The notes beneath the pieces are model-generated. The model was not told the DNA's origin. It saw only the letters and a program-made list of their open reading frames with translations, and ran no database searches. The translations under genes and the position numbers were made by a program. From UBA5734 sp964528645 (lineage in GTDB: Bacteria; Bacillota; Clostridia; Saccharofermentanales; UBA5734), in assembly GCA_964528645.1 (NCBI GenBank), contig CAZGSR010000004.1, positions 1 to 64,000 on the forward strand: a stretch of 64,000 nt of DNA, written 5' to 3'. Positions 34,283 through 42,323 of the stretch are shown here, piece by piece. Each line of letters opens with the position of its first letter. Within the stretch, counting starts at the first letter, position 1.

Positions 34283-34475
34283 CTCACAACCCTTGCACAT
34301 AAGGCGGTCAACCACATGCGATCAGAGAATCGAAAAACGAGATGTCAGCACCGGTCGATTGAGTTTTCGATGATCCTATCCTACCATGACTGAGCAGAAC
34401 GAATGATGGGTTATGATTAACTTTGGATTACAATTTCCTATCTTTTGGGGCAAAGAACCTGGTTCTGAAGCAATA

Positions 34476-35300
34476 TCACTTTTTCGCCTTTCGGGCAACC
34501 ACAACCATCCGACCTTCATCAATGTGATAACTGCACGTTGAAAGTGTCAAAAGCTGGTCGCCAAAGACGGGACGAATGCCCGTGTCATAGAGAGACAGTT
34601 TTCGAACTTGATCTACATAGTCGTTGAATTCTGCCTCAGTATCAGCCTGGAAAAAACGGTAGTAAATGAATTCCTTTGAGTCCGCCGGGTAAACCTGGGA
34701 CATGAAAACGGCGAAGATCTCGTACTCCCCAGTTTCATAGATGGTATCAAACTGGACGATTGGGTGAGAAGTGAAATAGGATCGGCTGTAGTACTTGCCA
34801 AGGGTTGCAAACATGCTGCCATCCTTCATGTTGTGAGCATGGACAAGAACATTGGTTGAGCGAGGATTGATACTGGAACGATAGTCGACAAACGGCAAGC
34901 CATGCTTGCTATCCTTACCTGCAAAATCACGGTACAAATAGTATTCGCCGTCCTGTGGTGTATACATGACAGGGTAGTCGACTTCGGAATTTTCAATCTT
35001 GATCCAGCCAACCAGATCGGGATTCTTATCAAATAGCGTTTGGTACTGGGGTAAAACCTCAAGACTCATTTCTGGTGTAGGATCTGGTCCGGATGGCTCT
35101 ATCGTGGTCACAGGCTCATGATCGTCTGGTGCCGTTTCCAGGATGGCTGAGGTCGTCTGGACCGCTTGGACCAGAGAGGATAACTGGCGCAGATTGTTCC
35201 GATCCTGGACACTCTGGTAATAGCCAAAAAGCAGATAACTGACATAGGCAAGAACAGCCATACCATAGAGGACTAATGCAATTCTGAACTTCTTTTTCAT
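34476..35300 (-). CDS. srtB: Class B sortase
   Basis: A 274-residue membrane transpeptidase. One N-terminal helix (ALVLYGMAVLAYVSYLLF) anchors it, with a tether rich in Thr, Glu and Pro to about 85. The catalytic domain has the class B features LVGWIKIENSEVDYPV, the His156 region (VHAHNM), TLSTCSY with the nucleophile Cys256, and Arg264. It should cleave the sorting signals of the two neighbouring MPxTG proteins and join them to peptidoglycan; the pairing is inferred from proximity. ATG 35300 follows CGGAG by 8 bases. A weak 6-bp hairpin (near 34453-34466) follows the gene. Confidence 0.93.
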   Translation of the reverse strand: MKKKFRIALVLYGMAVLAYVSYLLFGYYQSVQDRNNLRQLSSLVQAVQTTSAILETAPDDHEPVTTIEPSGPDPTPEMSLEVLPQYQTLFDKNPDLVGWIKIENSEVDYPVMYTPQDGEYYLYRDFAGKDSKHGLPFVDYRSSINPRSTNVLVHAHNMKDGSMFATLGKYYSRSYFTSHPIVQFDTIYETGEYEIFAVFMSQVYPADSKEFIYYRFFQADTEAEFNDYVDQVRKLSLYDTGIRPVFGDQLLTLSTCSYHIDEGRMVVVARKAKK

Positions 35301-35347
35301 ATCGATCGCTCCGATCAGACATGGCCGGCTTTCTTTTTGCTGATTGG

Positions 35348-35356
35348 ATTATAGCA
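35348..35356 (-). promoter_or_regulatory. Extended -10 promoter of the sortase gene
   Basis: Minus-strand TGCTATAAT (35348-35356) lies about 48 bases before the sortase ATG, without a clear -35. It is divergent from the surface protein promoter and more than 100 bases from the Fur box. Confidence 0.6.
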
Positions 35357-35461
35357 TGCCTTGACCTCGGAATCGGTCAGGCAAGATACCCTTTTCTATC
35401 GGTGCGATCAAATAGAGAATAGGAAAATTTGAAAGCAGTCAGCACGGTAACCTGTGTTTCA

Positions 35462-35480
35462 GATAATGATTATCATTTTC
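35462..35480 (+). promoter_or_regulatory. Fur box upstream of the MPSTG surface protein
   Basis: GATAATGATTATCATTTTC matches the classical 19-bp Fur box GATAATGATAATCATTATC at 17 positions. A TATCAT inside it could serve as -10 (start near 35483, just before the aptamer). Fur with iron would cover it. A second -10 candidate is CATACT at 35484-35489. The rest of the 327-base gap holds only the sortase promoter and the riboswitch. Confidence 0.75.
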
Positions 35481-35496
35481 ATGCATACTTGAATCA

Positions 35497-35565
35497 ATGG
35501 AAGCAGTGAAACTCAGGACGTATTGGACGCTTGTCCTGAGAGGAGCCAGTAGCGTAACCGGCCAT
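35497..35565 (+). ncRNA. c-di-GMP-II riboswitch upstream of the MPSTG surface protein
   Basis: A second class II cyclic di-GMP aptamer with GGACGCTT (35525-35532), hairpin TCCT-GAG-AGGA, then GAGCCAGTAGCGTAACCG. The ACGCT/AGCGT pseudoknot and the outer helix ATGG/CCAT (35497-35500 with 35562-35565) match copy 1. The outer helix overlaps the 5' strand of the following terminator, so an ON switch is again predicted. Confidence 0.87.
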
Positions 35566-35592
35566 GTGTATCTAATCAAGGCCGGTTTTTTC
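35556..35592 (+). terminator. Riboswitch-controlled terminator 2
   Basis: AACCGGCC (35556-35563) pairs with GGCCGGTT (35580-35587), followed by a T run to 35591. The 5' strand is shared with the aptamer core and outer helix. Confidence 0.85.
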
Positions 35593-35627
35593 GTTTTTGT
35601 ATTTCTCGATTAAGAAAGGGGCAGCTT

Positions 35628-36317
35628 ATGAAACGAAAATCTACATTCCTGAAAGTCTATTTCTCGTTCCTGGCCATTTTAGTTTTATCTTTCAATCTGG
35701 TCTCCGTGGTTTCTGCAGATGGATCACGCAAATCTGACAACAAGTGGAAACCCAAGGTAACCACAACGGCCACCAGATGTGAACCCACGACAAAAGCCAC
35801 TACGAAAACCACGGAGGAGACCACCCAGACTTCGACCGAAGCCACGTCCGAGGAGACCAGCCAGACTCCGACTGAATCCGCGACCGAGGCAACCACCCAG
35901 ACTACGACTGAATCCACGACTGAGGCGACCAGCCAGACTCCGACTGAATCCGCGACCGAGGCAACCACCCAAGCTGCGACCGAATCCACATCCGAGGAGA
36001 CCAGCCAGACTCCGACTGAATCCGCGACTGAGGCTACCACTGAGCAATCATCTGAAACCACTGCTGCAGCGACATCCGCAAGAACATCATCTACTTCTTC
36101 GGTTGCTGTTTTTGGTGAGACATTTGTAAGCTCAAATGATCCGACAACGAATTCCATAATCGTTGAAGCCGGTGAAATGCCAAGCACTGGAGATTCAGTC
36201 TATCCTGTCAAAGTGATTGCATTCCTGACGTTGTTGCTGATCGGTACGTTGCTGATTTTCTGGAAATACAAAATCCAGGAGGAACCCATCAACAAGGATA
36301 AAGTGATAAGTCCGTGA
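35628..36317 (+). CDS. Thr/Glu-rich stalk surface protein with MPSTG anchor
   Basis: A 229-residue surface protein. The signal peptide ends near residue 30 (VVSA-DG). Residues 45-150 are a low-complexity stalk of Thr, Glu, Ser and Ala with a 24-residue repeat (core SQTPTESATEATTQ). A short globular-looking segment follows (about 155-180), then MPSTG at 184-188, a membrane helix and a charged tail. It is built like a wall-anchored spacer or mucin-like adhesin, with no recognisable binding domain. The ribosome site is AAAGGGG. Control by both Fur and c-di-GMP is predicted. Confidence 0.85.
   Translation: MKRKSTFLKVYFSFLAILVLSFNLVSVVSADGSRKSDNKWKPKVTTTATRCEPTTKATTKTTEETTQTSTEATSEETSQTPTESATEATTQTTTESTTEATSQTPTESATEATTQAATESTSEETSQTPTESATEATTEQSSETTAAATSARTSSTSSVAVFGETFVSSNDPTTNSIIVEAGEMPSTGDSVYPVKVIAFLTLLLIGTLLIFWKYKIQEEPINKDKVISP
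35850..36045 (+). repeat. 72-bp tandem repeat coding the Thr-rich stalk
   Basis: About 2.7 copies of a 72-base unit; the GAGGAGACCAGCCAGACTCC block recurs at 35850 and 35994, two periods apart, with a diverged copy between. Repeat number may vary between strains. Confidence 0.8.
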
Positions 36318-36327
36318 TTATTCCAAA

Positions 36328-36359
36328 CAAAAGGCTGCCCGTTGATTGGCAGCCTTTTG
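36328..36359 (+). terminator. Terminator of the MPSTG protein gene
   Basis: A 12-bp stem CAAAAGGCTGCC/GGCAGCCTTTTG (36328-36339 with 36348-36359) with an 8-base loop sits 10 bases after the stop codon. A- and T-rich flanks let it work in both directions, which suits the convergent CAP gene 3. Confidence 0.88.
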
Positions 36360-36410
36360 TTGATCTTTCGAACTTGAAGAAATGATCTGCGGCATTCTGT
36401 CTGACTCTGC

Positions 36411-37286
36411 TCAGCCGATGAAGAGTTGTTCGAAATATTCCTTGTCACCGATGACAGCGTGGCCGATACCGATCTGTTTGTAGGATGCGTTCATGATGTT
36501 CTTGCGATGGCCAGGGCTATTCATCCAGGCGGTGACGATCTGCTCGGGAGAATAGGCATTGGCGGTGCCGATGGCGTAATTCTCGCCGCCGGTTTTCGGC
36601 TTCAGGCCGACTTCGGCAAAGACGGTGTAGAACTGGGCACCGTCAGGACGCAGGTGCGGCGAGGGGCTATCAGGCAGTTCGACGACGCGGATGGCGGCAG
36701 CTTCCTGAGCATTGCTATTGATGGTCAGGGCGGAGAGGCCCTCTGCGGCGCGTGCTTCGTTGACCAGGCGCAGGATCTCATCGGTCCAGTAATCACCGGT
36801 GGATTCGATGGCTGCAGGAGCTTCGGTGGCAACAGGGGCAGGAGCGGCGACGGCTGCGGCTTCGACAGTTGCGGCCGGGGTAGGCTGGGCTTCCTGAGCT
36901 TTGACTGGAGCGGCTTCTTCAACTTTTTCAACCGGAGCCTCGGTCTTTTTTTCGACTGGGGCTTCTGCCTTGGCTGGCTCGGCTTTGACGGCAGCCGGGG
37001 CTGGTGCAGCGGTTTTGGTTTCAACTTTGGCTGTGGCTTTGGCTTCAACTTTGGCGGGAGCTTCTGTCACGACGGTTTCCGGACGGATGATTTCTGGCCA
37101 GGCAACTTCAGCTTTGGGATATTCGCCGAAGATTTTCGCCTTGGCCTGGGCGATCTGGTCATGGACGCGGACAATGCCAGCCGCCTGGGCTGTCACGCTG
37201 CTGATGCCGATGATGCTGGAAAGAACGACGGCAGCACTGATGACCTGGAACGCTTTGCGGGCTACGCCGGAAGACAAAAAGGACAT
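36411..37286 (-). CDS. Secreted CAP-domain protein 3 (riboswitch-controlled)
   Basis: A 291-residue secreted protein. ATG 37286 follows GGGAGG by 7 bases; the frame is open further upstream, but that part is the riboswitch. The signal peptide (VISAAVVLSSIIGISSVTAQA) is followed by IFGEYPKAEVAWPE, a motif shared with CAP protein 1, and an Ala/Glu/Lys/Pro-rich linker (about 60-165). The CAP domain (about 170-291) has SPHLRPDG, GENYAIG and SPGHRKNIM. It is closest to CAP protein 1 in sequence. Regulation by c-di-GMP is predicted from the leader. Confidence 0.87.
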   Translation of the reverse strand: MSFLSSGVARKAFQVISAAVVLSSIIGISSVTAQAAGIVRVHDQIAQAKAKIFGEYPKAEVAWPEIIRPETVVTEAPAKVEAKATAKVETKTAAPAPAAVKAEPAKAEAPVEKKTEAPVEKVEEAAPVKAQEAQPTPAATVEAAAVAAPAPVATEAPAAIESTGDYWTDEILRLVNEARAAEGLSALTINSNAQEAAAIRVVELPDSPSPHLRPDGAQFYTVFAEVGLKPKTGGENYAIGTANAYSPEQIVTAWMNSPGHRKNIMNASYKQIGIGHAVIGDKEYFEQLFIG

Positions 37287-37299
37287 TAAAAAACCTCCC

Positions 37300-37392
37300 A
37301 GTTTCGGTAGCTGGCTGCCACGGGAGATGTCCCAGAGGCCCTTTAGCTTTGCGTCCCAGGTTTTCACCTGGTTTGCCTTTATCGGCTGAAGG
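37300..37392 (-). ncRNA. c-di-GMP-I (GEMM-I) riboswitch upstream of CAP gene 3
   Basis: The minus strand carries the class I cyclic di-GMP aptamer pattern. AAAGGCAAACCAGG opens it, followed by a GAAA tetraloop closed by CCAGGT/ACCTGG. GGGACGCAAAGCTAAAGGGCC comes next in two pieces, then a second hairpin (GGGACATCTCCC) and GGCAGCCAGCTACCG. The gene's ribosome site GGGAGG lies only a few bases after the aptamer, and the CTCCC of the second hairpin could pair with it, so control of translation is plausible. Direction of the switch cannot be told. Confidence 0.88.
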
Positions 37393-37462
37393 CTTATCGA
37401 TGCCCTCGCCTGATTTTCTTTTGGTCGGCAGGCTGCTGTCACACAACTTCCTGCTTGACGCC

Positions 37463-37491
37463 AGATTACAATATCTTTACAGATTTGTCAA
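37463..37491 (-). promoter_or_regulatory. Promoter of CAP gene 3 and its riboswitch
   Basis: A perfect TTGACA (37486-37491), a 17-base spacer and TAATCT (37463-37468) on the minus strand. The leader of about 170 bases is filled by the riboswitch. The remaining gap 37287-37637 holds this promoter, the aptamer and the pfkA terminator. Confidence 0.8.
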
Positions 37492-37544
37492 TCATCGCCA
37501 GTCAAAATGTAATAAATAGCACTCACAGATAATCACTATCCAGA

Positions 37545-37594
37545 TAAAGACCGTCAACCTGCAAGGCTTGTTCTTGCGGGCCTGACGGTCTTTA
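37545..37594 (-). terminator. Terminator after pfkA
   Basis: A 12-bp perfect stem TAAAGACCGTCA/TGACGGTCTTTA (37545-37556 with 37583-37594) surrounds a 26-base loop with its own small hairpin. On the minus strand it lies 43 bases after the pfkA stop and ends in TTTATCT. Confidence 0.8.
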
Positions 37595-37637
37595 CAACAG
37601 AATGCTCAATGAAAAGTCCAGAAATGATTAAATCACA

Positions 37638-38618
37638 TCAGGATGTCAGAATGATGGCTCGCTCCAGCTCGACCGGATCGATCGTTTTTTTCATGTTGAG
37701 CGCTTCTTCGATATCGATGTCAACGATCTTGCCATCCTTATAGGCGATGACCCGGTTGTAACGACCATCGCGCAGACATTCGACCGCATGCAGACCCATC
37801 AGGCTGGCCATCTGGCGGTCTCGCAGAGTCGGGCTGCCACCACGCTGGAGGTGGCCGAGGATGGTGGCGCGAGCCTCGATCCCAGTCAGCGTCTCGATCT
37901 GGTGCGCAATTTCATCAGCCTTGGCGGCGCCTTCGGCAACCACAACGATGAAGTGGTGTTTACCGCGGTTGCGGCCATCGAGAACGGCCTTAAGCACGTC
38001 CTTGTTGAAGTCAAAGGGTTTCTCCGGGATGAGAACGACCTCAGCGCCAGTGGCGATGCCGACATTGAGTGCAATATAGCCTGCTGCACGGCCCATGACC
38101 TCGATGACACTGCAGCGTTCGTGGGATGACGCCGTGTCACGCAATTTGTCGATGGCTTCCATCGCAGTATTCATGGCTGTGTCATAACCGATCGTGTAAT
38201 CTGAGCAAGCAATGTCGTTGTCGATCGTACCAGGGATGCCAATGACTGGGATGCCTTTGCGGGCCAGATCACGGGCACCCTTGAAAGTTCCATCACCGCC
38301 GATTGCAATTATGGCGTCGAGATTGAACACCTTGATCATGTCGATCGCCCGGTTGACACCTTCTTCGGAATTGAAGGTCTTGGACCGGGCCGTCATCAGG
38401 AAGGTTCCTCCCCGCTGTAGCTTTTCCGAGACCGAGGACCGGTTCAATTCCTCGATATCACCGCGCCAGAGGCCATGGTAACCGCGCCGGATGCCATAGA
38501 CCCGGTAGCCGTAATACAGGCCGGTGCGGGTGACAGCACGGATGGCTGCATTCATGCCTGGGGCATCCCCGCCGCTGGTCAGAACACCGATGTTCCGGAT
38601 AACCTTTTGTTCATCCAT
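37638..38618 (-). CDS. pfkA: ATP-dependent 6-phosphofructokinase
   Basis: A 326-residue PfkA, the committing step of glycolysis. GVLTSGGDAPGMNAAIR (ATP site) is near the N-terminus, followed by GGDGTFKGA, GIPGTIDNDIACSDYTIG (with the catalytic Asp) and MGRAAGYIA. ATG 38618 follows AAGGAGATG; the open frame extends 49 codons upstream with no ribosome site. An extended -10 (TGCTATAAT, 38686-38694, minus) lies in the end of dnaE, giving pfkA its own promoter. Confidence 0.96.
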   Translation of the reverse strand: MDEQKVIRNIGVLTSGGDAPGMNAAIRAVTRTGLYYGYRVYGIRRGYHGLWRGDIEELNRSSVSEKLQRGGTFLMTARSKTFNSEEGVNRAIDMIKVFNLDAIIAIGGDGTFKGARDLARKGIPVIGIPGTIDNDIACSDYTIGYDTAMNTAMEAIDKLRDTASSHERCSVIEVMGRAAGYIALNVGIATGAEVVLIPEKPFDFNKDVLKAVLDGRNRGKHHFIVVVAEGAAKADEIAHQIETLTGIEARATILGHLQRGGSPTLRDRQMASLMGLHAVECLRDGRYNRVIAYKDGKIVDIDIEEALNMKKTIDPVELERAIILTS

Positions 38619-38686
38619 GGATTTGCATCTCCTTGATCGATCGATTGCAACAAGCAGACCGGACAACATCCGGCACAGACACTTTA

Positions 38687-41600
38687 TTATAGCAAGGCGA
38701 TGTTGGCCATGCCATATCTGCGGGCAATTTCCAGCAGGATTTTGTCGTCGGCTTCGATCCAGCAATCGGCTGGCAGCTCATGACCTGTCCGACTGGCGCC
38801 CAGGTAGATTTTGACGCGCATGGGTCCATTGAAATATCGCAGCATGGCCAGAAGCCGTTTGTATCCGGCATCATCTTTCTCCCCCCAATAACGGATGGCC
38901 AGGGTTTTAGTGGCGGCGCCGCTGCTGGAAGAGGCTGCAGCTGGACGACTATCCCGGTTGGCGGATCGACCTGACGATGGACCGGTTGAGCTGCGATCGC
39001 CGGCTGAACCATTGCCAGCACCTAAATACCGGGCGAATTCTGCCGGTCGTCGTGTCATATCCGGGGTCAGGGGCAGTGCCAGTTCGGCGATGAATTTGGG
39101 CGTGTCATCGTCACGCAGGCTGAGCCGTCCGCCGAGGAGGACGGGCTGGCCCTCCTGGAGCAGGCCGCCGTATTGGGCAAAGACACGCGGAAATACCAGG
39201 ACTTCGCAGGTACCGGCCAGATCTTCAAAAGTCAGGATGGCCATGGCTTCTTTGTTGCGGGTCATCCGGGCTTTGCGTGCGACGACCAGGCCAGCGAAAA
39301 TGGCTTTGTCCTGGTCACGTGCATTCAGCGCCAGCGCACCGATCTCTTCGTCTCCTTCATGCTGCTGCAAGGCGCTGCTGTCGTGTGTCGCCAAGGCATT
39401 GATCGCGGCACGGTATTCATCGAGCGGATGGCCGGTCACATAGAGCCCCAGCATCTCCTTCTCCATCGCCAGCAGATCAGCCGGACTAAATTCCGGCAGA
39501 GCAGGGTAATTCGGTTCTGCTTCTGTGCTGCCGGAAGCAGCAACGTCCATGCCGAACAGACTGAGCTGGCCTTCCATGCTCTGGCGGCGCGCATTCTGCA
39601 GTTGGGTCATGAAGGGATCGAGCACAGCGACCAGCTGCGAGCGTGCGATGCGAAATCCATCAAAGGCCGAGGCCCGGACCAGACTCTCGATCATTTTGCG
39701 GTTGAGGTCGGAGGCGCTGGCCCGGCGCAGGAAATCGCCGTATGAGGTGTAAGGGCCGTTCGAGGCGCGATCCTCGAGCACGGTCCGGATCGCTGCCTCG
39801 CCGACATTTTTCACGGCTGCCAAAGAGAAGCGGATTTTTCCGTTTTCGGTGGTAAATCGGGCCTGGCTGGCATTGATATCTGGTGGCAGGACCTCGATGC
39901 CAAGCTTGCGGCAGACCCGGACATAGGCGGCTGCCTGGCTGAGGTTGCCAAGGTAGCTGTTGAGCATTGCAGCCATGAATTCAACCGGGTAGTAGTATTT
40001 GAGCCAGGCCGTGTAATAGGCGACGACGGCATAGGCGGCTGCGTGTGATTTATTGAACGCGTAGCCGGCAAAAGCCATGACATCGTCAAAAATCTTTTCT
40101 GCTGTTTCGAGATCGACACCGCGCGCCACGGCACCTGCGACCTCGCTGCCCTTTTCATCCACACCGCCATACAGAAACAAGTTCTTGTACTTGGCCATTT
40201 CGGCTGGTTTTTTCTTCGACATGGCGCGGCGGACATTGTCGGACTGGCCCATCGAAAAGCCAGCCAAGTCACGCACGATCTGCATGACCTGTTCCTGGTA
40301 GACAATGCAGCCATAGGTGACGTTGAGAATCGGTTCGAGCAAGGGGTGGTCGTAGCGGACCTTGGCCGGGTCATGCTTGGCGGCGACATACTGCGGGATC
40401 TGGTCCATCGGCCCGGGCCGATAGAGGGAAATACCAGCGATGATGTCCTCCAGCGACTCGGGACGCAGTTCTTTCATGAAGCTGGTCATGCCACCGCTTT
40501 CCAGCTGGAACACCGCTTCGGTGTTGCCTTCGCTGATCATGGCAAAGACAGACCGGTCATCCATCGGCAGGGTGTCGAAATCGATCACGACCTGGTGATT
40601 CCTGGCCACCATGGCGGCGGTGTCCTGCATGACCGTCAGGGTGCGCAGGCCGAGGAAGTCGAATTTCAACAGGCCGATCAGCTCGATGTTGTTTTTCGAA
40701 TACTGAACGACGATGGAGTCCTCGTTTCTGGACAAAGGGGCCAGGTTGGTCAGGGGTTCGCTGGAAATCACGACACCAGCGGCATGAGTCGAGGCGTGGC
40801 GCGGCATGCCCTCGAAACGTCGGGCCAGGTCGATCACCTGGCGTGTCACCGGATTTTCGTCGTAATCCTTGCGCAGCTCTTTGCTCTGGTCGAGCGCCTT
40901 GGCCAGGGTCACTCCCGGCATGCCGGGGACGAATTTGGCGATGCGGTCTGTTTCGGCATAGGAGACATCGAGGGCGCGTGCGACGTCGCGGATACAGGCG
41001 CGGGCAGCCAGGGTGCCAAAGGTGATGACCTGGGCGACCCGGTCCTGGCCGTATTTGGCTGTGACGTAGCGGATGACCTCCGGCCGCCGCTCATAGCAGA
41101 AGTCGATGTCAAAATCGGGCATGCTGACCCGGTCGGCATTGAGGAAGCGCTCGAAAATCAGCGAATACTTGAGTGGGTCGATGTTGGTGATTTTCAGGCA
41201 ATAGGCGGCCAGTGAACCAGCGCCGGAACCACGGCCGGGACCAACCATGATCTGGCTTTCACGGGCAAAGCGGATGAAATCCCAGACGATCAGGTAATAA
41301 TCGGTGTAACCCATCCGGTTGATCACCGACAGCTCATAAGCGAGCCGTTTTTCGTAGGCTTCACGCGGAATAGTCGTTGGCAGATTCAGCCGTTCTTCGA
41401 GGCCCTGGCGGCAAAGCTGTTCGAGGTAGTCGGTATTGGGCATGCCGCCGGGAGTGGCGAAGGCCGGCAGGTGGATGGTGTCAAAGTCGAGTTTGACCTG
41501 GCAGCGGGCGGCGATGCGTTCGGTGTTGGCGATCGCCTCCGGCAGGGCCGAAAAAGCCGCGGCCATCTCTGCGGGGGATTTGAGGTAGAACGCATCCGAC

Positions 41601-42313
41601 TGCATGCGCATGCGGTCGGGATCGCTCATGCGCTTGCCAGTCTGCATGCACAAGAGGACCTCATGGGCATGGGCGTCGTCTGGCATGAGATAATGGCAAT
41701 CATTGGTGGCAACCAGGGGAATGCCGGTTTCACGGCTGATCTCGATCAGTTGCGTGTTGACCAGGGCCTGCTCGGGGATGCCATTATGTTGCAGCTCGAG
41801 GTAGAAATTGCCCCGGCCGAACAGCTCATCGTAGGTCTGGGCCAGTTGGACAGCCCGTGTGCGATCGTGCTCCATCAGGGCACCGGGTATTTCGCCGCCG
41901 AGGCAGGCCGAGAGGGCGATCAGTCCCGACGCGTGCTGGCGCAGCAAGTCATGGTCAATGCGCGGGCGGTAGTAAAAGCCATCAACAAACCCGGTCGAGA
42001 CCAGTTTCATCAGGTTCTGCCAGCCGGTTTGATTTTCAGCCAGCAGGATCAGGTGTGACGGTTCCTTGTCGAGGCTGCCTTCCTTGTCGGTGTGGCTTCT
42101 GGGGGCGACATAGACCTCGCAGCCCAAGATCGGGCGGATGCCCTTGGCAATCAGGGCATTGTAGAAATCGACGGTGCCGAAAAGAACGCCGTGATCGGTG
42201 ATCGCACAGGCATCCATGCCCAGCTCAAGCAGGCGATCCGGCAAGTCTTTGATCCGGATCGCCCCATCGAGCAAACTGTATTCGGTATGAAGGTGGAGAT
42301 GTGTAAAGGCCAC
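38687..42313 (-). CDS. dnaE: DNA polymerase III alpha subunit (DnaE)
   Basis: A 1208-residue replicative polymerase. The PHP domain opens the protein (FTHLHLHTEYSLLDG, AITDHGVLFG). The palm carries GPGRGSGAGSLAAYCLKI and PDFDIDFCYERR with catalytic Asps. A helix-hairpin-helix region and an OB fold (TFEDLAGTCEVLVFPRVF) follow, then a Ser/Gly-rich linker (about 1095-1125) and a small C-terminal domain. I choose GTG 42313, just after the upstream pgm stop, since the HLHLHTEYS motif follows directly. The ribosome site is weak, so coupling with pgm is likely. Confidence 0.95.
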   Translation of the reverse strand: MAFTHLHLHTEYSLLDGAIRIKDLPDRLLELGMDACAITDHGVLFGTVDFYNALIAKGIRPILGCEVYVAPRSHTDKEGSLDKEPSHLILLAENQTGWQNLMKLVSTGFVDGFYYRPRIDHDLLRQHASGLIALSACLGGEIPGALMEHDRTRAVQLAQTYDELFGRGNFYLELQHNGIPEQALVNTQLIEISRETGIPLVATNDCHYLMPDDAHAHEVLLCMQTGKRMSDPDRMRMQSDAFYLKSPAEMAAAFSALPEAIANTERIAARCQVKLDFDTIHLPAFATPGGMPNTDYLEQLCRQGLEERLNLPTTIPREAYEKRLAYELSVINRMGYTDYYLIVWDFIRFARESQIMVGPGRGSGAGSLAAYCLKITNIDPLKYSLIFERFLNADRVSMPDFDIDFCYERRPEVIRYVTAKYGQDRVAQVITFGTLAARACIRDVARALDVSYAETDRIAKFVPGMPGVTLAKALDQSKELRKDYDENPVTRQVIDLARRFEGMPRHASTHAAGVVISSEPLTNLAPLSRNEDSIVVQYSKNNIELIGLLKFDFLGLRTLTVMQDTAAMVARNHQVVIDFDTLPMDDRSVFAMISEGNTEAVFQLESGGMTSFMKELRPESLEDIIAGISLYRPGPMDQIPQYVAAKHDPAKVRYDHPLLEPILNVTYGCIVYQEQVMQIVRDLAGFSMGQSDNVRRAMSKKKPAEMAKYKNLFLYGGVDEKGSEVAGAVARGVDLETAEKIFDDVMAFAGYAFNKSHAAAYAVVAYYTAWLKYYYPVEFMAAMLNSYLGNLSQAAAYVRVCRKLGIEVLPPDINASQARFTTENGKIRFSLAAVKNVGEAAIRTVLEDRASNGPYTSYGDFLRRASASDLNRKMIESLVRASAFDGFRIARSQLVAVLDPFMTQLQNARRQSMEGQLSLFGMDVAASGSTEAEPNYPALPEFSPADLLAMEKEMLGLYVTGHPLDEYRAAINALATHDSSALQQHEGDEEIGALALNARDQDKAIFAGLVVARKARMTRNKEAMAILTFEDLAGTCEVLVFPRVFAQYGGLLQEGQPVLLGGRLSLRDDDTPKFIAELALPLTPDMTRRPAEFARYLGAGNGSAGDRSSTGPSSGRSANRDSRPAAASSSSGAATKTLAIRYWGEKDDAGYKRLLAMLRYFNGPMRVKIYLGASRTGHELPADCWIEADDKILLEIARRYGMANIALL

Positions 42314-42323
42314 GTGCGACCGA

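Noticed and set aside
34453..34466. GAAC...GTTC palindrome after the sortase gene as a LexA box
   Set aside because: The arms AGAACC/GGTTCT are separated by one base, not the four-base spacing of GAAC-N4-GTTC, and it lies at a gene's 3' end.
37287..37442. N-terminal extension of CAP protein 3 upstream of ATG 37286
   Set aside because: The open frame there is the GEMM-I riboswitch; the signal peptide and ribosome site start at 37286.
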